Assembly: GCA_026120035.1 (NCBI GenBank) | Contig: JALRME010000030.1 | Coordinates: 124,001-188,000 of the forward strand | Direction: 5' to 3' | Source: Coleophoma eucalyptorum | Lineage: Eukaryota; Ascomycota; Leotiomycetes; Helotiales; Dermateaceae | DNA: 64,000 nucleotides | Part shown: piece after piece, positions 19,858 through 30,699 of the stretch | Numbering within the stretch: position 1 is the stretch's first letter | Layout: each line of letters starts with the position of its first letter | Made by a program: the position numbers and the translations under genes | Notes under the pieces: generated by a model | Database searches by the model: none | Seen by the model: only the letters and a program-made list of their open reading frames with translations | Told to the model about the DNA's origin: nothing

Positions 19858-21722
19858 ATGCAAAAGAGAAAGCTGGTGCTTGTGGACAGGTCTTTATCAC
19901 CGGGTGCCAGCGTGGCTGCAAGCCCCTCGACCGAGGAAGACTCCGACCGTCCAAATCTGAAGCAGGGCAGTGAAGGGTCGGGATCCAGGAGAATGCGCGC
20001 AAAGGTACCGAAGGTGAAAACAGGTTGTCGGAATTGCAAGTCAGTTTTCGGCAATTTAACTGCCCAACTATATTGCTGACTGCATCCAGAATCCGCAGAG
20101 TCAAGTGCGACGAAGGTCGACCGGGCTGCCAGAAATGCTGGAAGTACGGAATCTATTGCTCGGGTTATCCCATGCCTGCTACAAACCATCAAGGAGTGAG
20201 TCGAGTGCTTGCACCCAAGGTGAATGGATCACCAAACTCACATGAAGTAATCTGCCAAGAGAAGGCTGAATCTACTCAACTTATGCTACTTCCTTCCCCA
20301 GGGTGCAAGAAGAATGCAATGGAGAGTCGCTATTTCCATTATTACCTGGAGGACATCGCAAACACGATAGGAGGGCCTTGTTTCTCCGATTTGTGGGTAA
20401 AAGTTATACCTCAGGTCGGTGATGCGCATCCATTTATTGCTCAAGCTATCGTTGCCTTGGGGGCCTTGAGCCGGTCGCGGCAAGTTCGAGATAGAGCGCA
20501 GCAGATACAGCATCGAGAGTATGCTCTGGCAAAACACGTTGAATCTCTTTCCGAAATGAGAAAGGCATTGTACCAAGATGGATACGACAAGCAGCTGGCA
20601 CTGCACGCGTGTTTGCTTGTCTTTTGCTTTGAGAGTCTTCAAGGGCATCAAGCTGCTGCCAGTGTACATGCTGCTGGCGCCGTTAGCCTTATGGAAAGCT
20701 GGAACTGTGAGCGAAAATTCAAAGGCACCATGGAGCTGGGCGACACGCGTGCAGATAATGCTTCTCTCTCCTTTGCTATAGCGTGTTTGGACTTCCAGGC
20801 CCTTGCCTTTTTAGACTCGAGATCTGCAGATTTCCACAAACACCGAGCACGAGGACTGGAGGATTGGGTTCGATCCATGCCGGCTGTTTACAATCCAAGA
20901 GGCCACTTTAAGACTCTGGACGACTCTCGAGTATACGGACACATGATTATGAGAAGATCGTTCCATTTTATTTGTACTGTCAGGATCTATTTTGCCAAGT
21001 ACGGCGAGGGCTTTTCTACATTTAATGTGTACGAGGAAAGTGCCTTTCTACATCCAGGCAATAATACTTGGACTAGTGGTCCGCTAAATGACCCCAAATT
21101 TCCAGAAGAGATGCTGCAAGAATATGCTGTCCACATGGACGATATTCGACGTTGGCGGGTAGCTACAGCCCCTGTTATGGAGCAGTCCCGTAGGATCAAA
21201 GACTCCGATGAATTTATCCTGGCCACTCTTGGAATGGTTCAGTCTACGATGACCATAGTGACACTTGCGGGTGCATTTATCACAGATGAAGAACGCTTCG
21301 ATGACTTGATCACAGAGTTCCGCGAGATTACAAACCTTGTGGCCTCAGTATGGTCGATGATAACCAAAAATCACAACCACTTCACATTTCAAACAGGGAT
21401 GCTCCCAGCCTTGCTACTGGTAGGGATGCATTGCCGCGATCGAGAGACTCGAAATCGAGCCATCGACCTGATGAACAGCGGAGAAGGGTATCGCGAGGGG
21501 ATCTGGGACAGTATAACCATTGGGCAGATTGCGATGGCGGTGCGGGATCACGAAGAGAAATGGATCGATGGCAATGGTCAGATTCCGGGTAAAATGAGGG
21601 TGCTACTCATTAGTTGTAATATTGTGTTGGAGGAGAAAAAGGCACAGCTGGTCATCGCACAGAGGGCTGCGCCAGAGGACGCGGACTATCAAGTGAAGAC
21701 TACTTCACTGGCGTGGTCGTAA
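19858..21722 (+). CDS. Zn2Cys6 transcription factor
   Basis: Exons 19858-20039 and 20090-21722; a 50-nt intron with a GTCAGT donor splits the zinc cluster. The product is 604 aa. Spliced, the cluster reads TGCRNCKIRRVKCDEGRPGC and continues QKC..GIYC, with Cys57, 60, 67, 74, 77 and 84 (spacing 2-6-6-2-6). This form, directly preceded by KVKTGC, is common in fungal regulators that carry the weaker fungal_trans_2/DUF3468-type C-terminal region. That region here includes IAQAIVALGALSRSRQ and HAAGAVSLMESW. The N terminus is Ser-rich with a basic patch (RRMRAKVPKVK) likely to help nuclear entry. The target is unknown. Confidence 0.92.
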
Positions 21723-22144
21723 CAGAATATGACGGGGAGATGGCGAAGGTGAAGGAGACCCTCATCCGATTTCCACTGCTCTGGAAAGAGCAGGATGATT
21801 ATACGACCAAGTCGGATATCCGAAGAAAGTATGGTGATTAAGGCATATCATCATCAAGACTGCCATATATTTGGTGTCGAGACCTGATGCCGAAAAGTCG
21901 AATCGCCGTTCCGGATTGCAAATACAAGCTCCACCAACCAATTGGGCTGTGGGGGGGATCAGCAAGACGGTGATCCATCCAAGACGGAAGCATATCTTGA
22001 GGACAAAGGCCAAGGAAAGAGCTGCCATGGCGGACAATGTGTCTCCGCCAGCGCTCTGAATGAGAAAATCAAAAATAATTAGTAGTCACTAGAGATAGTA
22101 CAGATAGAAAGGGCTGAGGGCCAAACCAAAGGGAAAAACCCAAC

Positions 22145-22179
<35 letters not shown>

Positions 22180-22929
22180 CGTACGCAAGCACTAAATTCC
22201 CACGGGCATAATATGCAAATCCGCTAAGAAATGCACTTGCAACATTGCAGTAAAAGTGTGTTCTGCTCGAGGTATGTAGTGGTCGTCATGACTTGACTTT
22301 GCAACTATGCACTTGGCTGCGGCAGTAAGTGCATCGAACCCATATCGGAACCCAGCGGGGTTGGAAGGCAAGAGACCCGGGCGTCGGGTGTGAGAAGCGA
22401 GCTGAGCTGGGGGCTCGCCAGAGACACTGAGGGACTGTCACTTTGAACAATACCTGGAGATGAGGAACTTGGCTTCCATTGCCATGCCCATCCACCGCTG
22501 CAAGAGCAGACGAGGAAGAGAGGACGTAAAGAATGCACACGCTCAAAATTAGCCCTGATCACAAGCAGATCCTCCTCGGCACGTGAGAGGCACACAGGAG
22601 GAAAAGCTTTCTTCCATGCGCCGGTCCTTTCCGGGAATTGCTACCGAGGATGTTCGTTTTGGCTGTGTCCAATGAGCGAGCATCGATTGTTGCTTAGACC
22701 AATGTAATGGAAATAGCAGCAACGACACCGACACTACCTCGACGTCTTCGTCTCTTGCTTCAATTGACACCAAGCCAGAACCGCCTCCTGCCCTCTTGAG
22801 CTGCTGCATACCGGCACATAACATCTTTATAGAAGTGCATTGACTTCTCTCGACCGCTCGAACGAGAGTCAGCCAGCTTGAACCAACTCCACTCTTCCGT
22901 GAACTTCTGCTCCCTCGATCCGATCCAAA
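21723..22929. other. Intergenic region, 1207 bp
   Basis: This covers the 3' flank of the Zn2Cys6 gene and the promoter/5' UTR of sdhB. It contains a CAAT microsatellite. ORFs of 60-96 codons on the minus strand have no recognisable content. Confidence 0.6.
22149..22177 (+). repeat. CAAT tetranucleotide microsatellite
   Basis: About seven CAAT units stand in tandem between the Zn2Cys6 gene and sdhB. Length may vary between strains. Confidence 0.9.
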
Positions 22930-23841
22930 ATGTCCGCCATCCGCAATACCGCACGCCTCTTCAGGCCTTCAACCCTCCGCAGCGTTCAAGCACGCGCTTT
23001 TGCATCAGTTCAATCTGGAGCTGTGTCTGAGACCAAGACGTCGACGGTGCCAGAGCCGGCCAAGGATGCCGACGCCCAGATCAAGACCTTCCACATCTAC
23101 CGCTGGAACCCAGATGAGCCAACGTCGAAGCCTCGCATGCAGAGCTATACTCTCGACCTGAAGAAGACCGGACCCATGATGTTGGATGCATTGATTCGTA
23201 TCAAGAACGAGGTTGACCCAACCTTGACTTTCAGACGGAGTTGTCGTGAGGGAATTTGCGGAAGCTGCGCAATGAACATCGATGGTGTTAATACACTGGC
23301 GTGTTTGTGTGAGTGCTCTTATCTATATTTGATGCTTGGAGGTGGAATTGAGTACTAATTGCATCCAGGCCGAATCCCAACCGACACCAAGCAAGAGTCC
23401 AAGATTTACCCTCTCCCACACACCTACGTCGTCAAGGACATCGTGCCAGATTTGACACAATTCTACAAGCAGTACAAGTCTATTAAGCCATATCTCCGCC
23501 GCGACACTCCATCACCCAATGGCAAGGAATTTTTGCAATCAAAGGAGGAGCGCAAGAAGCTAGACGGCCTCTACGAGTGCATTCTTTGCGCCTGCTGTTC
23601 CACTTCATGTCCCTCATACTGGTGGAACTCGGAAGAGTACCTCGGTCCCGCCGTTCTGATGCAGAGTTACCGTTGGTTGGCTGACAGCAGAGACGAGAAG
23701 AAGGAGGAGCGCAAGGCGGCATTGGACAACAGCATGAGTCTGTACCGTTGCCACACTATCCTCAATTGCTCGAGGACTTGCCCTAAGGGTTTGAACCCTG
23801 GTCTCGCCATTGCTGAGATCAAGAAGGAGATGGCATTTTAA
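22930..23841 (+). CDS. sdhB: Succinate dehydrogenase iron-sulfur subunit (complex II, SdhB)
   Basis: Exons 22930-23308 and 23369-23841; a 60-nt intron (GTGAGT, CTAAT branch, CAG) joins LACLC to RIPTDT. The product is 283 aa. Residues 1 to about 25 are a basic, Ser/Arg-rich mitochondrial presequence. The 2Fe-2S ligands are Cys105, 110, 113 and 125 ([10 protein letters not shown]). The 4Fe-4S and 3Fe-4S ligands lie in [12 protein letters not shown] (197-208), RCHTILNC (253-260) and TCPKG. The protein passes electrons from SdhA to ubiquinone in the inner mitochondrial membrane. Pro208, Asn213 and His255 correspond to the Botrytis positions P225, N230 and H272, where substitutions give resistance to SDHI fungicides; all three are the sensitive wild-type residues here. 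Confidence 0.97.
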
Positions 23842-25233
23842 AGAAGGCGAAGTGCGAGGTGGCGTTTGCAGCAGAGAGAGCAGGTGGCTCTTGTGCTCAC
23901 ATATTTGAACCCAGCCAAAAACAGAGGCAAATGGAGAGTGTGGTATGGATGTATTCCAAGTCGATTATGCGACGTGTAGAAATGAACCCCAACGCTAGGA
24001 GTAACAGTCTGAATTTTCTAGTCTTTAGTTCCCTTTCTTTCTACTCTTACACAAGTTCGATAAATACAATTTTGGCAGTCTTCGTAGAATGTACTTGTTC
24101 CCAGAAGGCAGGATTCGATCCGTGAGAGGATGGAGATGTAAGTATTTTGTGTAAAAAAAAATAAAAAAGGTGTTGTATATCTGAAAATATGGCTCCGATG
24201 AACAAGACTGCGGTCTCCCTCGAGGCAGCCAGTGCATTATGAGATAGTACAGGAAGCAGCAGTCTGACAAAACCGCCTTATCAGAACATAACCATCACAC
24301 GTACCATATCTCAATATACCTCCCCAACCCAAAACTTGGAAAGTTAACTCATCTACACTGCAAAATTCTCTCACGTCCTGCGTAACTGTTGCACACAGGA
24401 TAAAGGCACTAAAGAACAGTTGAACGCCCAGCTGATGCAGGAGCTATCCTTCGTGGCACACATCCACATTCAAAGAAAAAGAGAGAAAGAGAGAGAGAGA
24501 GAGAGAAACAGATATTAACGTTAGAAGAGAAGAGCGCCTGTACAAGGAAGGCAAGCGTAGTGGCTAGGTTAGCCATGAGCTCTGATTTGGTGGAGGGTGA
24601 ATGGCAGGGACGAAAACGTAGGGAGGTGAGAAAAGGCATGTGGGCATACGAAGGTAGGTAGGGATGTCGTTCTAAAATGGAAAGTTGCCAAGGCAATTGC
24701 AGAAGAATGAGAGGCTGTTCAAGACAAAACAAAAACAGATGGGGGATTGGAAGAGGGGTTATAGTGTAGGCAAGGAACTGATCAGGGGGGTTTTATCTCT
24801 AAGCGCTTCCTATGGGGTGGAGATTGGGTATGGAGGTAAGGTAGACAGACGTACAAGCAACAGGATACCAGATCGGGAGTGAGAGCAAGAGAACAAGTGA
24901 AGGAATATATTGTTACACAAACTAATAGACAGGAAATGCCACATCTACAGCTTTATCTAAATCAAAATCAAAAAGAACTCCAAAACACCGCGCTAGTTTT
25001 TTTCAAATGAGACACCACGCCGCCTTGTTGATGCTAAGTCATGAGTGTGCCGTATTCATGCCATCACCTTAGGCCATTGAATACTCGATCTCACCTGCCC
25101 ATGCTCCTTGAGTTGGGTCAGGCTTGGTTGTGACGGTTCAGTCCATTTATCAGTGCTGTGCGACCCCAATATATGCTGCCTTTCACTCCTTACCTCCTTG
25201 CCGCCATGCCGTGGAATCGAAGCCAATGAATAC
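23842..25233. other. Intergenic region, 1392 bp
   Basis: This lies between the 3' ends of sdhB and the Bem46-like gene (convergent). It contains a GA microsatellite and several purine-rich stretches. ORFs up to 107 codons follow the repeats and look spurious. Confidence 0.6.
24481..24507 (+). repeat. GA dinucleotide microsatellite
   Basis: A (GA)n tract interrupted by AAAGA lies between the convergent sdhB and Bem46-like genes. Confidence 0.88.
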
Positions 25234-26593
25234 TTAGTCATACATCTTCGTCTTCCCCTCTTCATTATCGCCGCTGTCTAGGTTACCAACAAATTCTGCA
25301 ATCGCCTCGAAGTACCCAGCTTCCAGGACCGACGAGTTGTGGTCCCCGCCGGGAAGTGGTTTCCAGATCTTTGTAGGCGATTGGCAGATTTCGTAAAGAC
25401 GGCGCATGTGTGCTGGCCTGCGAGCAAAGCAATTCATGTTAGCATTGCTATCCTTAGATAAAAAAATTTGGACTGAAGGATAATTGAGTGTAGAGGTCAG
25501 AAATTCTCAATGATAGGTTAATCAGGACCCAGAAGGGCCGTCAGGTTTTGTGGATGGAAATTAAGTCATCATGTAATGCTGGGCTAGGGAGGAGACATAT
25601 AAGAGATAGAGGAACATACGGTACTATTTCATCTAGTAGACCTGAGATGAAGAGAATTGGAACTTCGGTGATGGAAGGAAGAAAGGTGTCGCTGGCCCAG
25701 ACCTGATGGCAGAGGTAGGCAAGATATTTCGCGGGTGGGACAACGCTTTTTCGTTTGTCAGTACCTGCAGGGTAAAAGCGGGCCGGGTCCAAAAAGAAGG
25801 GCACAAACCTTGGAATTAGCTTCCGCATGCTCAGGAAAGTGTTCTCCAACACCAGCCCGATAAGTTTCCTGTCCCCTTGGTTCTTTGCCACTAGTTGGAT
25901 AGACACTGCTCCGCCCAGACTCTGTCCATATACCACTATATCGTGGTCTCGGGTGTCTGCCCGTTGTCGTAGATAGTCGAAAGCCGTCTGCGCATCAATC
26001 ATCAACCCTGTCTCATCAGGACTACCCGTACTCAATCCATAGCCTCTGTACTCCAGCATGAAGACATTGCATCCCATCGTGTTGGCAAACATGCGTGCTA
26101 TGGGTATTCGGTGTCCAATGTTGCCCGCATTGCCGTGGAACATGAGGATTGTGGTGCTGGCATGTCGAGAGGAGGGCTGCGGTGAGCGAATATAAAAGGC
26201 AGATAGGTTCTCGCCATCGGGGGTTGGTATCATGAGATCTTCGTAGTTACTGATGCCGAATTGTGACGGGCGGGGCACCTCTGTGCGAGCGGCATTGGGG
26301 ATATGCGAAGGGTATATAAGAGCTCTACCACTATGGTCAGCAAGGTGCTCCCTCAGCCAGAGCTGTGGGGTATTATTACTTTTGCTTGAAGTAGAGTAAC
26401 GACGAGAAGACTGCAGCGAGGCCCTGTGGCAGCTGTGAGTACCTGTCCATCCATAGTTGCATGATGCAAGGGACGGGAACGTTGGATGGGAGTCTACCGA
26501 GGAGACCAGGACGGGCAAACGCATATAGGAAGCGGCAGAGCTCAGAGCTTGAGTTGCCTGCTCAAGATAGCTGCCCGATTCCTGAGAAGACAT
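25234..26593 (-). CDS. Bem46-like alpha/beta hydrolase (ABHD13-type), membrane-anchored
   Basis: Exons on the minus strand are 26593-26498, 26423-26380, 26324-25809, 25745-25620 and 25417-25234; the product is 321 aa. A hydrophobic anchor follows the start (RLPVLVSS plus GLAAVFSSLLYFKQ, residues 25-46), then ALIYPSHIPNAARTEVPRPS, the hallmark opening of the family. The oxyanion region is MFHGNAGNIG. The catalytic triad is Ser182 (GQSLG), Asp257 (GLLDEIVPP) and His287 (GGDHN). Bem46 proteins affect polarity and hyphal outgrowth in fungi; their substrate is unknown. Joins follow family continuity (FKQ to KALIYP; KLIP to SVVPPAKYL; DEIV to PPAHMRRLY). A single frame stays open across three introns, so simple ORF calling would give a wrong 350-aa protein. 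The last intron is 202 nt, longer than usual here. Confidence 0.85.
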
Positions 26594-28404
26594 TGAGAAG
26601 AGAGCGGAGGAGCTGAGGAAGCTCTGCGAGCCACTAGGTGAGTGACTAGGTGGGAGAGGTCGTAGCTGGCGGTGATGCGCAAACGATGGCCTTCGGACCA
26701 GGGTTGCGTTCGTGGAAGGGTTGGCAGGTCTCGTGTGTGGTGGGTGGTAGAAGTGGGAGTACGAGTGTCAGGTTTAGTGGGCGTTGACCGCTTCCCGATA
26801 CTGGAAAAGACAGAGTTACGGGGACTGTACGGGGCGACTTGTCTCAGCGTTTCAAGGAAAGATAACGAGGGGATTATAGAGCCAGGTAAGTAGGCAAGCC
26901 GGAGGGCAGGAGGGCAGTCTTGGGATCGCCTCAGCAATCTACCTTACAGAGACGACGTAACAGCGTTTTTTTTAAAATGATATGGAGTGCAGCATTCCAT
27001 TCCTGCGGGCCGCCCATAGATCTCAATCTCAATCCTACCGCCTCGTCTTCGTCGCGTCTTCCGTAGGGCGAAGATCGTTTAGAGCGGGAGCTACGCGGGA
27101 TCCAGCGATATGGGTGCAGCAACCATGTCATGCCATGTCTCTTTAAGTACTGTACTACTGAACTATAGAAGTATTCCTTTTCTGCTCCTTCTGGAAGCAC
27201 CGCACAACAGGATCTAGTGCCCAAAGCCCAGGGAAGGGGGGGGGGAGAGTGCAAATGTGACGACTCAGCCACGACTCGAGTTTTTGGTTCTTCTTGCTTT
27301 TGCTTGTGTCATCTACGGTGATCCGGATAGCTGGACGTCGGGACTGGACTTATGTGGCTTCCGGGTCAGGGGAAGAAGAAGAAAGAGGAGAAGAGCGAGA
27401 GGAAGCGGGCAGGGTAAGAGAAGCAGGGCGAGTGGTGATGGGGTCCTCTTTGGGGACAGCACGTAGAGTACGTATAGCACCGACACAGCACTACCACCAG
27501 CTCCAAAATAGGAGTCGGGCCGGATTATACTTCGTCCGCCGAGACATGGGCTGGATCATCTGATCCTTCTACGCTCTAGTCCAGTATAGAATGCATGAAC
27601 CCAAAAGCAACCAGCAGCCATCGCGATAAGCTAACGCCAACAGATACTGTACAGTGTCGTGAATGTCTTTGCTAGCAACTTTGCTATATTGTCAATCTCC
27701 CTCTCCTTGGGCAACGTGACCACTTCATTGCCGCGTTGTTCCAGCGCTGGCCTATCATTGTCCTGTTGCATTCTCGACGGTGGCAGGCATGGACTGATAC
27801 CTCTATTCCCTTTCATGCACGCGCCCAGGCAAAAGTGAAAAAAAAAGCCCATCCATCCCATCATAATACTTATCCTCGTTTTGTGCAGCTTTATGCGACG
27901 CTGCCGCCAAAATTTAATTGGGACCTGCTTTGCCCTTGCCTGCGATCAGATTCCAACATCGAATCAACGGGAGCAGAAAAAAAGTGAAGAATTTCACCCC
28001 CCAGGCACAATCAACAATCAACAAAACAAATCAAATCCCAGCCCTCTTCCTCTCCCTTCCTTTCCCCTTCCCTTCGCATTACTGCTTTTGGGACCTCTCC
28101 CCTGGTCGACTGTGTCTATTCTTATATCCCTTCCCTTCCAGGAAAGTGTCAGGGCATTCTCAAACACCAACACAGCAGCAGGCCCAATCCCCCTTATTCG
28201 TCCACGAGCTGGGATCCTCTTCCACTGCCTATCCCCGCGCAGCTCTCCCGTATCATCTTCAGCCAACGCATCCATACCCATATATCGCTACCCTTCATTC
28301 AGACGCCCGAGAACCACCACGACGGCCATACGACCACGACAGATTCTCTTCCACGAATACAAAGAAACAATCCCCAGATCCTGCCGGCGCACAACCCTCC
28401 AAAC
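26594..28404. promoter_or_regulatory. Divergent upstream region of Bem46-like and LYAR-like genes
   Basis: These 1811 bp separate two divergent start codons. The half next to the LYAR-like gene (about 28010-28400) is strongly pyrimidine-rich, as expected of a long 5' UTR. Two overlapping ORFs of about 200 codons run through it into the gene, but their composition follows the pyrimidine bias and no domain is visible. No other gene was found. Confidence 0.5.
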
Positions 28405-29779
28405 ATGGTCTCTTTTTCCTGCGAGGTATGTTTACTGTGCCTCCCTCGACGCGCCCTGTCCAACTCCTGACGCTTACACTGAATCTAGGGCTGTGGAGAT
28501 GTCCTCACCAAGAAGAAACTCGATTCTCACGCTAATCAATGCCGTGGCGCGTCATTTACTTGTTTAGATTGCATGGTACACTTTTGGGGAACAGAATATC
28601 GAGCTCATACGGTACACAATTGGCATGACGATGGTATGAGACCCCGCTAACACCATGCAGAGCTGCATCAGCGAAGCGCAAAAGTATCAGGGAGCTCTCT
28701 ATCGACCGGAAAAGGAGAAGAAGAACAATAAGCAAAACCAATCGAAAGCTCTTGTCCCGCAAAAGGCATATGTCGAGGAGGCACGCGATGATTACAATAA
28801 CCAGCTTGCAATCGTCGAGCCCCCTATGCCTGAAGCCCCCTCGCCGCCCTCTGCAGCTCCAGGATTCACCCATCAGCCCGTCAACGTATTCGATTTTCTC
28901 GTCGACAGCGAAACCCCCAATGCCTCGACCTTCGATTTGCCGGCGCCAGAGCCCATGGCTATGATTGAAGATGTGCCGGAGACGAATGGACAGAGGGTGC
29001 GATTTGATGATGAGAATCACAGCATGACAGAGTTGGTTCAGTATGGAAGCGGACCAGTACCTACAGCAGAGTTTTCCACACCAGCACCGAAGCACGAGCG
29101 TGAACGTGAACGTGAAAAGAGTGAGAGAAGGAAATCAAAGGACAAGGAGGAGAAGAAGAAGGACAAGAAGCGGAAAAGGCTACATGTCGACACGCACTCA
29201 GTATCTCCCAAGGGCGACGAGATCATGACCGATGCTCCGCCGGTTCTTCACTCCGGATTGACAGGAGGTCTAAACCGATTGCTTCGCCCTGACGTATTCC
29301 CACCATCACCCGACTACTCCGGCGATGCCCATGTCGACTCTCCCGGGAGCCCATTGAAAAAGACAAAGCACTCTAAGAAGCGCGGCCGTGGAGACACCAT
29401 CTCCAATATCATGTCGATGATCAACCCTCTTTCTTCCCGCGAACACTCGCAAGACCGACCAAGGAAACACCGACAAAACAGACACCGTGATGAACCGAGC
29501 AGGTCGGATAGGAAGATGATCGAGTACAGGCCCATGGGAGAGGAGCGAGGAGATGGCCAAATGGTTGTCTATCAACCACGAGCCGAGCTGCTACTGAGCT
29601 TCATCAACAAAGGACCCGACAGTGAACGGGGCGTAAGCATGAACAAGGCTCTGAAGCGATATCACCGCGAACGCGTTGCGTCCGGAGAATCTCTGGGTCG
29701 TGCTGATGAGGAGAAGGAATTGTGGAGGAGTCTGCGAATGAAGCAGAACGAGCGGGGCGAGATTGTACTGTTCTTGTGA
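28405..29779 (+). CDS. LYAR-type C2HC zinc-finger nucleolar protein
   Basis: Exons 28405-28425, 28490-28611 (acceptor G at 28488, exon from 28489) and 28661-29779. The first exon encodes only seven residues, MVSFSCE. The product is about 420 aa. Spliced, the N terminus holds two C2HC fingers: CEGCGDVLTKKKLDSHANQC, then CLDCMVHFWGTEYRAHTSC. The next stretch, ISEAQKYQGALY, completes the LYAR signature. The remainder is low-complexity and strongly basic, with clusters such as EREREREKSERRKSKDKEEK near 149 and KKTKHSKKRGRG near 235, suited to nucleolar location and RNA binding. LYAR proteins act in pre-rRNA processing and growth control. The long tail has no other recognised domain. Confidence 0.9.
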
Positions 29780-30699
29780 TACGATACCTATTTATCATAT
29801 ACCTTTCCTTTGCATGCATCGTCAAGGAGAGGGGCCTGTTTTTGTCATGGCATTTGTACGTCTTTGCATAGGTCGATTGTACGCTTTCAGCGAGACTCTG
29901 CTGGAGACAGAGTCCGTGACGTAGGTAGTGGGCGTTTGTCTTCGCAGGTGTGAAAAGAACAACCCGTTAATGAATGATTTGCTGCTTGATCTCCCACTCG
30001 AAGTTTGTTGCATGGATGTCTAACTTGACTGAGTAGATGAAGCAGTTGAAGCGAGTATATTTGCAGCAAGGTGATGTAGAGGGGTACGCGGGCCAAAGAT
30101 GGGGGATTGAGTTTGCAAGCTGCTAGAGCTGCAATGACGAAGCTGACCCTTTCGAGTCACCTTAGAGCTCCCAACGCTCAGCCCCCAGCCCTGAGAAGGG
30201 GCCTGGCGGGTCGGTATCCTTCCCAAAGCGTGTCGAGGGGAGAAACTGAGGGGAGAAACTATGCGGGCCTCAGGTTGGTGAGTCAAAGGATGACTCTTCT
30301 CGCAAATTCACTCCTGCTCAAACCATCCTAGCACGAGGCTGACAAACCCGAGCCTTGCGGATACACAATTTCAAGGGTTCTCGTTCGCCACAAGACGAAT
30401 TACCATCTATAATTCGTTCCCGATTCCCTCTCCTCTGCCCTTTTGCTGCACACTCTGCATTGTACTTTTCTTTTCCCCTTTGTCTGAAGTCGCCGTATTT
30501 ATAAGGCGCATCGATTCCTTTACGCAGAGAATCCTTTTGGTGCTTGAAGACCAATCGTTTGTAGAACGCATTCTGCGAGGCACTATCTTAACGGTTAGGC
30601 GTACACAAGCAAACAATACTCAACTACACATTAAACGAACGACTTCCTTCTTCCAAGACGGCTCTGCTACTTGGAACAGCCCAGCTTCAACCACCCATC
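29780..30699. other. Intergenic region, 920 bp
   Basis: This holds the 3' flank of the LYAR-like gene and the promoter/5' UTR of the fap1-like gene. An ORF opening at 30480 overlaps the fap1-like start in another frame; if transcribed and unspliced it would be an inhibitory upstream ORF. No gene was recognised. Confidence 0.5.

Noticed and set aside
27881..28567. Two overlapping plus-strand ORFs of 205 and 228 codons before and across the LYAR-like start
   Set aside because: Their composition follows the pyrimidine-rich leader, both have low complexity, and they read through the LYAR-like gene's first intron in wrong frames.
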